A stretch of 64,000 nucleotides of DNA, taken from the NCBI GenBank assembly GCA_937936675.1, contig CALDDL010000012.1, positions 19,893 to 83,892 on the forward strand, read 5' to 3'. The DNA comes from an uncultured bacterium (GTDB lineage Bacteria; Bacteroidota; Ignavibacteria; Ignavibacteriales; Melioribacteraceae). Of this stretch, positions 46,069 through 53,948 are shown piece after piece (within the stretch, counting starts at the first letter, position 1; the number at the start of each line of letters is the position of its first letter). The translations under genes and the position numbers were made by a program. The notes beneath the pieces were generated by a model. That model saw nothing but the letters and a program-made list of their open reading frames with translations, searched no databases and had not been told where the DNA came from.

Positions 46069-46099
46069 TAATTCCTCCACGTAAAAAATTTTCGAGCTT

Positions 46100-46130
46100 C
46101 AAATATAGCTAAAGGATAACTCTATGTCAA
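46100..46130 (-). promoter_or_regulatory. Promoter of rplU-rpmA
   Basis: On the minus strand TTGACA (46130-46125) and TATATT (46107-46102) are separated by exactly 17 bases. The -10 reads on as TATATTTG, also a full match to the TAnnTTTG element of Bacteroidota. The ribosome site and ATG follow about 30 bases later. Confidence 0.8.
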
Positions 46131-46178
46131 TAAATGATTTATGATAAAATTCTATTATATGCTTTAAACTATAATATA

Positions 46179-47207
46179 TTATTTTTTGAGGGAAAATGAA
46201 AATTCAGTGCCAATTCCCGGTGTGCTACTAACCGATATACGAGATCCATGTGCTTCAATAATATGTTTTACAATAGCCAAGCCGAGTCCTGTGCCACCCA
46301 CTTCTCGCGAACGATCCTTATCCACTCTATAAAAACGTTCAAAAATACGCTCTAAATCTTGACTAGAAATTCCAATACCTGAATCTTTAACTGTAATTTT
46401 GCCCATTTTATCTTCTTCTGTAACTAAAATCTCAACTTTTCCTATTTCTGTATATTTTATTGCATTCATTATTAAATTAACTAAAACCTGTTTTAATTTC
46501 TCTTTGTCACCAAAAAATTGAAGATTATGATGTACCGGATGTAATTCTAATATCAATCCTTTTGAATATGCATGCGGCTCTAATTCATTTATTATCGATT
46601 TTAAATATTCTTGCACATTAAAATAACGAAAGCTCATTTTCATCTGCCCGGACTCAATCATCGATATATCTATTAAATCATTCAATAAATTGCTGAGATT
46701 AGAGGTATGGTTATTTGCTTTCTGAAGAAAATTGAGATTAACTTTACTATCGTTGATAGCTCCGTCTAAAAGGGTTTCCAAATATCCCTGAATGGCAAAA
46801 ATTGGAGTACGTAGTTCATGAGATACATTTCCGAGAAATTCTGTTCTTACTTGTTCAAGTTTCTTTAGATTAGCTATATCATTTTGAGTTCTAAAGAACA
46901 TCGATTTTATTTCACCTTCAAGTTCTACAAGGTATTCACCCAATTTTATTTCATCGGTCGAACTGAATTTATTATTGCGAATCGAATTAATAATATTTCT
47001 TATTGTAGAAATCTCTTTACGATGTTGTCTGCCAATTAGATATAGAATAATAATAGCTGTAATTAAAACAAATATGAAAAGAGAAAGACTTTGCAAAAAG
47101 GATAATGGGATTATAATAATGATAAGTAAATATAAAATTAGTGCCGGAGAAAAAACTGAAGTAATAAAAATTCTTGCACTTATGAAATTTTCTTTGATTC
47201 TATTCAA
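46179..47207 (-). CDS. Sensor histidine kinase, PhoR-like
   Basis: 342 residues. Two membrane helices (about 17-33 and 40-58) are joined by only a few residues, so there is no periplasmic sensor domain. A linker helix leads to the HisKA domain with phospho-acceptor His129 in VSHELRTP, then HATPase_c with the N box LVNLIMNAIKYT, G1 VKDSGIGIS, F box FERFYRVDKDRS and G2 GGTGLGLAIVKHI. The gene overlaps the response regulator by 8 bases. Phosphate sensing is a guess from similarity; no pst genes are near. Confidence 0.92.
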   Translation of the reverse strand: MNRIKENFISARIFITSVFSPALILYLLIIIIIPLSFLQSLSLFIFVLITAIIILYLIGRQHRKEISTIRNIINSIRNNKFSSTDEIKLGEYLVELEGEIKSMFFRTQNDIANLKKLEQVRTEFLGNVSHELRTPIFAIQGYLETLLDGAINDSKVNLNFLQKANNHTSNLSNLLNDLIDISMIESGQMKMSFRYFNVQEYLKSIINELEPHAYSKGLILELHPVHHNLQFFGDKEKLKQVLVNLIMNAIKYTEIGKVEILVTEEDKMGKITVKDSGIGISSQDLERIFERFYRVDKDRSREVGGTGLGLAIVKHIIEAHGSRISVSSTPGIGTEFSFSLKK

Positions 47208-47889
47208 TGTTCTTAAACCTATATCCTACACCTTTAACGGTTTCAATCAGGTTACCATACCTGCCTAGTTTCTCTCTGATTTTTCTGACGTGAACATCGA
47301 TAGTCCTCTCAACCACATAAATATCAGAACCCCAGACATCATTTAATATTTTATCCCGATCAAAAACTTTTCCCGGACTAGAAGCAAGATAACTTATTAT
47401 TTCGAATTCCTTTTTGGGGAATATCAATGTTTGCCCTTCAAGAATTACTACAAACTGTTCTCGATCGATAACTAGCGGTCCTATCTCAATAATATTTGAA
47501 TCAGAAGGAGAAATGCTAGTTTCAATTTTTCTAAGGTTTGATTTTACTCGAGCAATTAATTTTTTGGGAGAAATAGGTTTCTGAATAAAATCATCTGCTC
47601 CAAGATTAAGACCATGAATTTCATCTGTCTCAGAAGACTTAGCAGTGAGGAAAATTACGGGAGTAGTTTTATGTTCTTCCATCAAACGTATTTTAGTGCA
47701 TACTTCATAACCATCCATCTTTGGCATAAAAACATCCAGTATTACCAGATCAGGATTCAATTCCATCTTTTCAAGTGCTTCTTTTCCATCATACGCTGCT
47801 AAAACTTCAAACCCTTCTTGCTCCAAATTATATTGTAAAAATTCTACAATATCTTTTTCGTCATCTACCAATAATATTTTAGTAGCCAT
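47200..47889 (-). CDS. OmpR/PhoB-family response regulator
   Basis: 229 residues: receiver domain (1-120) with phosphorylation site Asp52 in VILDVFMPKMDG, the acidic pair DD near 9-10 and the Lys in FIQKPIS, followed by a winged-helix DNA-binding domain (about 130-228) with ILNDVWGSDIYVVERTIDVH and RKIREKLG. It is the cognate partner of the overlapping histidine kinase gene. The preceding oxidoreductase gene shares one base with it. Target genes are unknown. Confidence 0.94.
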   Translation of the reverse strand: MATKILLVDDEKDIVEFLQYNLEQEGFEVLAAYDGKEALEKMELNPDLVILDVFMPKMDGYEVCTKIRLMEEHKTTPVIFLTAKSSETDEIHGLNLGADDFIQKPISPKKLIARVKSNLRKIETSISPSDSNIIEIGPLVIDREQFVVILEGQTLIFPKKEFEIISYLASSPGKVFDRDKILNDVWGSDIYVVERTIDVHVRKIREKLGRYGNLIETVKGVGYRFKNIE

Positions 47890-48890
47890 TATATATATAT
47901 TTCCTTATTAGATTCGGCAGATTTATAAATTGCATCTAAAAGTTTCATTCTCATCATAGCATTTTCGCTTGAAGAGATTACTGGATTATTTCCTCTTACA
48001 GAGCCAATGAAATGCTTCAGTTCGTTTTCATAAGACTTCCGAAATAGATTTGTTTTACTAGATGTAGTGGAAGTGGAATAATCCAAACTTAGCGAATCGA
48101 TTCTTTTATATGCACGCAGCGGATTTAGCATTGCAGACCCCTTTGTTCCAAAAGCAGTAAGATTAAAGCCATTTGTCTCTGAATATAGACTCCAGCTAAC
48201 TTCAAAACTAATTACAGAACCATTTTCTAATCTAATAAATCCAACTGCGGAATCTTCTACATCTTTTAACTTATGATGAAATTTCTGAACGGAGACACTT
48301 TTTATTGGAATAAAATCATATAGCCAAAGAGCTAAATCTAATATTACAATTCCCAAATCCATAATTACTCCACCGCCGGAAATTGATTTATCGATAAACC
48401 ATTTACTGCTGCTGCTCTGTGGTTTTATCCAGCTACACTTTATTAAAAATAGATCACCCAATTCTTTACTGTTTATCAAACTCTTCAGAAGCATAGCATC
48501 AGGACGATAACGAAGATTCATCCCGATCATTAAATGCTTTTTATATTTTTTTGCAGCTTCATGTATTCTTTTAGCTTCTTCGGAAGTTCTAGCCATCGGT
48601 TTTTCTACTAGAGTATCTTTACCTGCTTTCAATGCTTCCAATGCTATTTCTGAATGTGTATTTGTTGGAGTCGCTATTATAACCGCTTCTATATCATCGA
48701 GTGCTAATAATTCCTTATAATCCGAAAATCTTTTTGAAATATTATATTTTTCTCCGACTGATTTTAATCTCGACTTTGTAAGATCGCAAATAGCTTCAAT
48801 AGAAACATTCGGTTGTTTATTTAAAATAGGAAGATGCACTAATTGAGCAATACCCCCGAGACCAATTATTCCGACTTTTGTTTTTTCCAT
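47889..48890 (-). CDS. Gfo/Idh/MocA family oxidoreductase
   Basis: 333 residues. The N-terminal Rossmann domain has GIIGLGGIAQ (about 7-16) and the family motif EKPMARTSEEA near 96; the C-terminal alpha/beta domain carries GGGVIMDLGIVILDLALWL, equivalent to the substrate-binding GG-x-D-x-G-H helix, with the usual His replaced. Such enzymes act on sugars, sugar nucleotides or inositols with NAD(P). Substrate cannot be predicted. It lies between dxs and the two-component genes in a compact operon. Confidence 0.9.
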   Translation of the reverse strand: MEKTKVGIIGLGGIAQLVHLPILNKQPNVSIEAICDLTKSRLKSVGEKYNISKRFSDYKELLALDDIEAVIIATPTNTHSEIALEALKAGKDTLVEKPMARTSEEAKRIHEAAKKYKKHLMIGMNLRYRPDAMLLKSLINSKELGDLFLIKCSWIKPQSSSSKWFIDKSISGGGVIMDLGIVILDLALWLYDFIPIKSVSVQKFHHKLKDVEDSAVGFIRLENGSVISFEVSWSLYSETNGFNLTAFGTKGSAMLNPLRAYKRIDSLSLDYSTSTTSSKTNLFRKSYENELKHFIGSVRGNNPVISSSENAMMRMKLLDAIYKSAESNKEIYI

Positions 48891-48906
48891 ATCAATTTTC
48901 TATTTA

Positions 48907-50799
48907 TTATAAATTTAGGAACTTCTTAGTTCTTTCTGCAATACCCTCAGGGTCAATTCCAATTAATTTATGGAGTTCTTCTTGAGTACCGTGATCGATA
49001 TATCCATCGGGCAATGCTATTCTTAGAACGTCATTTTTATAATTCTTTTCAGAGAAATACTCTAATACTCCCGAACCAAATCCGCCTACAATTGTGCTTT
49101 CTTCTAATGTTACAATTTTATTAAACCGAGCTGCAATATCATCCAAAAGTTCATTATCTAATGGTTTTACAAATCTTACATTTACTATTTCGGCATTAAT
49201 TCCTGATTCGTTTAATAATAAGTCGGCTTTCTTGGCATATTCTACCATGTTACCGACAGCAAGAAGAGCCACCGATTCGCCGGATTTAATAATTTCACTT
49301 TTTCCGATCGGTAATCCTTCAAAACCTTCTTTTATTTCCACACCCAGAGCAGAACCTCTTGGATAACGTATTGCAATAGGACCATCTTTGTAATTAACTG
49401 CTGTATAAAGCATATTCCTTAATTCAGCTTCATCTTTTGGAGCCATAATTACCATGTTTGGAATCATTCTTAAATAAGTAAGATCGAATGTTCCATGATG
49501 AGTAGGTCCATCAGCACCTACCAAACCTGCACGATCAAGTACAAAAACCACATGAAGTTTTTGAAGACTTATATCATGAATAATTTGATCAATTGCTCTT
49601 TGTAAAAATGTAGAATAGATAGCCACCACGGGAATTATACCTTGAGTTGCCATTCCAGCGGCAAAGGTAACACCATGTTCTTCTGCTATTCCAACATCGA
49701 AATAATTCTTCGGATATTCATTCCTTAAATAATCCAAACCGGTTCCATCCGGCATTGCGCCTGTGATACCAACGACTTTAGGATTCTCTTTAACGATTTC
49801 AACTAAAGCTTTTCCAAAGATTGATGTATAAGAAGGTGCTGCTCCCTCTTTCTTATAAACTTGACCGGTAATTTTATCGAATGGTGTAGCGGCATGAAAT
49901 TTCTGAACATGCCCTTCTGCTGGTTTATAACCTTTCCCTTTTTCAGTAATTGCATGAACCAAAATGGGACCGCTTAATTTCTGTACGTGTTCAAATATCT
50001 TTATCAATTGATTTAGATTATGCCCATTTATAGGACCAAAATACCTAAATCCTAATGCCTCGAATAGCATACCGGGAGTAATAATCGCCTTGATTCCGGT
50101 TTCCACACGTGCCGCCACTTTCCTGATTCTATCTCCAAAATCATCAAGTTTGCCGGTCAAATCCCAAATAGCTCCTTTAAAGCGATTATATTCGGGATGC
50201 GAAATCATCTCAGTAAAATAGTTTGATACCGTCCAAACATTCGGAGCAATTGACATATTATTATCATTTAGAACGACAATTAAATTCGATTTAATAATTC
50301 CGGAATTATTCATAGCCTCATAAGCCATACCACCAGTCATTGCACCATCGCCTATAATGGCTATCACTTTCTTTTCATCTTTATTAATATCACGAGCAGC
50401 AGCCATACCTAGAGCAGCAGAGATTGATGTAGAGGCATGACCGGCACCGAAGGCATCATATTCGCTTTCAGAACGCTTTAAGAAGCCGCTCAAGCCATTA
50501 AAACGCCTTATGGTAGGCATCTTATCCCTTCTTCCTGTAATGATCTTATGTGGATAGGCTTGATGCCCTGTATCCCATACTATTAAGTCTTTAGGAGTGT
50601 TAAAAACTTTATGCAACGCAACGGTAAGTTCCACTGTTCCAAGCCCGCCGCCAAAATGTCCTCCTATTTCTGAAATTACATCAACAAGATATTGACGAAT
50701 CTCTGTTGACAATATTTTTAAATCATGAATAGATAAATTCTTTAAGTCAGATGGTTTATCTACATTAAATAATATTTTATAATTTGATGAATCAATCAT
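48907..50799 (-). CDS. dxs: 1-deoxy-D-xylulose-5-phosphate synthase
   Basis: 630 residues. The frame opens at a TTG at 50832, inside xseB, but ATG at 50799 with an upstream GGAGA gives the usual N-terminus (MIDSSNYKILFNVDKPSDLK). GDGAMTGGMAYEAMNN is the thiamine diphosphate motif, GTGLDYLRNEYPKNYFDVGIAEEHG holds the catalytic Glu of the Pyr domain, and DRAGLVGADGPTHHG is highly conserved. It makes DXP from pyruvate and glyceraldehyde 3-phosphate, the first step of the MEP isoprenoid pathway. It follows xseB in an operon, a common arrangement. Confidence 0.97.
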   Translation of the reverse strand: MIDSSNYKILFNVDKPSDLKNLSIHDLKILSTEIRQYLVDVISEIGGHFGGGLGTVELTVALHKVFNTPKDLIVWDTGHQAYPHKIITGRRDKMPTIRRFNGLSGFLKRSESEYDAFGAGHASTSISAALGMAAARDINKDEKKVIAIIGDGAMTGGMAYEAMNNSGIIKSNLIVVLNDNNMSIAPNVWTVSNYFTEMISHPEYNRFKGAIWDLTGKLDDFGDRIRKVAARVETGIKAIITPGMLFEALGFRYFGPINGHNLNQLIKIFEHVQKLSGPILVHAITEKGKGYKPAEGHVQKFHAATPFDKITGQVYKKEGAAPSYTSIFGKALVEIVKENPKVVGITGAMPDGTGLDYLRNEYPKNYFDVGIAEEHGVTFAAGMATQGIIPVVAIYSTFLQRAIDQIIHDISLQKLHVVFVLDRAGLVGADGPTHHGTFDLTYLRMIPNMVIMAPKDEAELRNMLYTAVNYKDGPIAIRYPRGSALGVEIKEGFEGLPIGKSEIIKSGESVALLAVGNMVEYAKKADLLLNESGINAEIVNVRFVKPLDNELLDDIAARFNKIVTLEESTIVGGFGSGVLEYFSEKNYKNDVLRIALPDGYIDHGTQEELHKLIGIDPEGIAERTKKFLNL

Positions 50800-50815
50800 T
50801 CTACTTAAATCTCCT

Positions 50816-51043
50816 TTAGGAATTTCCTTCAAAATTTTGTTCTAACTGCTTTTTTAAGTCAACTACTTTTAGTTCTGCATCCTTTAATGTAGTAAAACAA
50901 ATTTTTGCTAAATTAATTCCCTCTTCATAAAGTTTTATTGAATCATCCAAACTTGTCTGATTATTTTCTAAGAGACCGGATATCTCTTCAAGGCGATTTA
51001 GCCTAGATTCAAATGAATCATCTTTCTTTTTTGTCATTGTCAA
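50816..51043 (-). CDS. xseB: Exodeoxyribonuclease VII small subunit
   Basis: 75 residues, the usual size. FESRLNRLEEISGLLENNQTSL followed by DDSIKLYEEGINLAKICFTTL is the helical hairpin of XseB, several copies of which coat the long coiled-coil arm of XseA. It overlaps xseA by 26 bases, which suggests translational coupling to keep the subunit ratio. The C-terminal few residues are variable. Confidence 0.95.
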   Translation of the reverse strand: MTMTKKKDDSFESRLNRLEEISGLLENNQTSLDDSIKLYEEGINLAKICFTTLKDAELKVVDLKKQLEQNFEGNS

Positions 51044-52220
51044 TCCTTATTTCACCATCAAAAAATTTAATTAAAAATGGATTCTCTTTATTAAAATTTT
51101 CTGCTCTTTGAATGAGTTTTTCATCTTGATGAATTAATGAAAAACCTCTTTTCAGAATTTTATTAAAATCAAATTTATCAATTTTTTGGTCGAGAAGTGA
51201 TAGTAAATTCCTTTTATATGTAAGTTTTTTATCAATCCCAGCAATTAATTTATATAAGATTGAATCAAGATATTGTGTCCTCACCTTAATAACGTCCTCG
51301 GGTAATCTAAATCCATAAGAATTTATTATTCTCGAAAGTTTATTCCTTTTATCATCAATTCCTTTTAAGATTTCTGTATCAATATTCTCAATAAAATCGG
51401 TAATAAAAGATAGAATGTCTTCACGATCAGGAGTAGCTAGTTCCATTGCTGCAGTTGGAGTTGATGCTCTTTTATCCGCAGCGAAATCGGAAATCGTAAA
51501 ATCTATTTCATGTCCAATACCTGTAATGATCGGGATATTAGAATTAAAGATTGCCCGGGCAACTATCTCTTCATTGAATGCCCATAAATCTTCTAATGAT
51601 CCTCCGCCTCTGGCTAAAATCAAGACGTCAATATTATTTAACTTATTAATAAATTCAATGCCCTTAACAATTTCTTGAGCAGCACCTTCGCCCTGAACTT
51701 TAGATGGATAAAGAAAAATTTCGGTTAATGGATAACGTCTTTTGGCAGAATTAATCATATCCTGAAGAGCCGCACCGTCTCTGGCAGTTACAATCCCAAT
51801 TCTTTTAGGGAATTGAGGAATATCTTTTTTTATTTCGGGATTGAATAATCCTTCTTCATTGAGTTTTCTCTTAAGCTTGTCAAAAGCTGCTTGAAGTTCT
51901 CCCTCTCCGGCAGGGATCATCGAACGAACATCAATTTGATATGTTCCGCGTGGCGGATAAACCGAAAGTTTTCCATTTATTATTATCTTCATTCCGTCTT
52001 GCGGTGTGAAGAATACATAAGAATTATTACCTTTCCACATCGTGCAGCTAATTTGAGCTGAAGCATCCTTTAATGTAAAATACCAATGTCCTGAAACGTG
52101 CGCTTTGAAATTGGATATTTCTCCAATAACAGAAATTTGTCCGAATGATTCTTCGAGTGTGGATTTAATTAATCCGGTTATTGCGGAAACTGAAAAAATA
52201 TTTTCTGTATTTATAGCCAT
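51018..52220 (-). CDS. xseA: Exodeoxyribonuclease VII large subunit
   Basis: 400 residues. The N-terminal OB fold (about 1-100) has [22 protein letters not shown]; the catalytic domain has [61 protein letters not shown]-like residues, and then the coiled-coil arm. With XseB it degrades single-stranded DNA from both ends in repair. It starts 4 bases after the stop of the exported 277-residue protein gene, so that gene and the xse-dxs block are probably one operon. Confidence 0.96.
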   Translation of the reverse strand: [400 protein letters not shown]

Positions 52221-52224
52221 GATC

Positions 52225-53058
52225 TTAAAAATTTATTGAAAGGAAATTAGAATAAAGACCGATAGAAAATTCATGAAAATTATTTTTTGAATTTCCGGGT
52301 ACAAAATTAAATCTATACCGTCCATAAAAAGTAAATATATTAGAGACTGTAAATAACCCCGCTGATACTTCAGTTCCTATTCCATTATAACCGACAAAAT
52401 TTGTGTTGTAAGTTATTCCGGGCGAAATATATTCAATTCCTTCAATCTGAAAAATCTGTTTGTAACCCGTTCTAAAAAGATTCTGAACTTTACCTTTTAA
52501 TATATGAGTATATTCAATACTAATAAATCCAAATGGGTAATTGAAACTTTTGGAAAAAAAAGAAAATAAAGGAATCTCTTTGGAAAAACCGAAATTGGTT
52601 TTATCCTCAAAGGAAAATATCGATGGTGAGGGGATTCCAAAAATAACTCCACCAAAGCAGCAGACCGTTAGTAAGCTTTGTTCGCTTTCGGCAGAGAATA
52701 CTTTATTTGAGGGCACATTTGCTGAATATTTTTGGTGAATAAATTTCCCTTCTTTATTTCCACAGATCAATTCATAAGCTAGTGTTTCATTCTTTAGCTC
52801 GAATCCCGAAAGATCAATTTTGATTTTATGATCTTCTGAATAATCTTTTGAAATTATAAAATCTTTTTCACCGATTCTTATAGTGGACTTACATTCTTCG
52901 CTCGTAAAAAATGAAACTATTAATGTATATGGTTCTTCTAAGGTAATAAATGAATCAATTAAATATAATTCAAAAGCAGGTTCTTCCGATTGTGACAATA
53001 TGTTCTTAGGAAGATAAATTAAAAACGCTAACAGCAAATATATTTGAATTTTTCTCAT
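52225..53058 (-). CDS. Exported protein of unknown function, barrel-like C-terminus
   Basis: 277 residues, not recognised. A signal peptide (1-22, NILSQ) precedes a beta-rich segment (about 25-115) resembling an Ig-like domain, with Cys residues in SEECKS and ELICGN. From about 125 the sequence alternates aromatic and polar residues in short strands (FISIEYTHILKG, FTFYGRYRFNFV) and ends in Phe, which suggests an outer-membrane barrel. It is the first gene before xseA with 4 bases between. Function is not predictable. Confidence 0.65.
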   Translation of the reverse strand: MRKIQIYLLLAFLIYLPKNILSQSEEPAFELYLIDSFITLEEPYTLIVSFFTSEECKSTIRIGEKDFIISKDYSEDHKIKIDLSGFELKNETLAYELICGNKEGKFIHQKYSANVPSNKVFSAESEQSLLTVCCFGGVIFGIPSPSIFSFEDKTNFGFSKEIPLFSFFSKSFNYPFGFISIEYTHILKGKVQNLFRTGYKQIFQIEGIEYISPGITYNTNFVGYNGIGTEVSAGLFTVSNIFTFYGRYRFNFVPGNSKNNFHEFSIGLYSNFLSINF

Positions 53059-53121
53059 AAAAAACTTCCGATAAAAATTATGATAGATAACTTACTAATT
53101 TTAATAGAAATAGTATTTAAG

Positions 53122-53129
53122 TATATTTG
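53122..53129 (+). promoter_or_regulatory. TATATTTG element before surE
   Basis: An exact TAnnTTTG match 31 bases before the surE start, in the divergent gap of about 100 bases. No good -33 element is seen upstream, so confidence is limited. Confidence 0.4.
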
Positions 53130-53159
53130 TAACTATTAAAAAAATATAGGAAATTAGAA

Positions 53160-53939
53160 TTGAAAATACTAATATCGAATGACGATGGAATTGATTCAGC
53201 GGGGATTTATGCTTTAGCTAATGCTATGAAAGAATTGGGAGAAGTAACAGTGATAGCTCCGAGAACAGAACAAAGTGCAGTAGGTCATGCAATAACGATG
53301 AAAATGCCATTGAGAGTAATAGAATATTATAAAAATGGAGATTTTTTTGGATATGCAGTCGATGGCACTCCTGCCGATTGTATAAAAATTGGAATTAGAA
53401 ATATTATGAAAGTTACCCCCGATATAGTAATTTCTGGTATTAATCATGGTTCTAATACCGCAATTAATATTATATATTCCGGTACGGTTTCAGCAGCTAG
53501 AGAGGCGGCAATCATGGATGTACCTGCAATTGCCGTTTCGGTTACAAGTCATGAAGCTAAAAATTTTGAGTATGCTAATGAAGTCGTAAAAGGATTAACA
53601 AAATTAGTTGTAAAGAATGGTCTTGAAAAAGGGACTCTTTTAAATGTTAATGTCCCAGATTTGCCTTCTGAAAAAATTTCAGGTGTATTACTCACCAAAC
53701 AAGGTAAATCTAAATGGGATGATATTTATGAAGAACGATTAGACCCTTATGGCAAAAAATATTTTTGGCTTACCGGAAAACTCGTGGATACAGATATTAC
53801 TTTGGATACCGATCAGAATGCTATTAAAAATAATTATGTAACTGTCAGCCCTATTCATTTTGACTTAACTGATTATAAGACTTATGAAAATATGCAAAGT
53901 TGGGATATTCCCGAGATTTTCAGAAAAGTAAAGGAGTAA
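53160..53939 (+). CDS. surE: 5'/3'-nucleotidase SurE
   Basis: 259 residues. ILISNDDGIDS at the start supplies the metal-binding Asp8 and Asp9, and VSGINHGSNTAINIIYSGTVSAA the Asn and Ser ligands and loop of the SurE fold. It removes phosphate from nucleoside monophosphates and is linked to stationary-phase survival. The start is TTG at 53160, directly matched to the conserved N-terminus, with a weak AGGAAA site. The BatA-like gene follows by 9 bases. Confidence 0.96.
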   Translation: MKILISNDDGIDSAGIYALANAMKELGEVTVIAPRTEQSAVGHAITMKMPLRVIEYYKNGDFFGYAVDGTPADCIKIGIRNIMKVTPDIVISGINHGSNTAINIIYSGTVSAAREAAIMDVPAIAVSVTSHEAKNFEYANEVVKGLTKLVVKNGLEKGTLLNVNVPDLPSEKISGVLLTKQGKSKWDDIYEERLDPYGKKYFWLTGKLVDTDITLDTDQNAIKNNYVTVSPIHFDLTDYKTYENMQSWDIPEIFRKVKE

Positions 53940-53948
53940 TTTTTAAGA

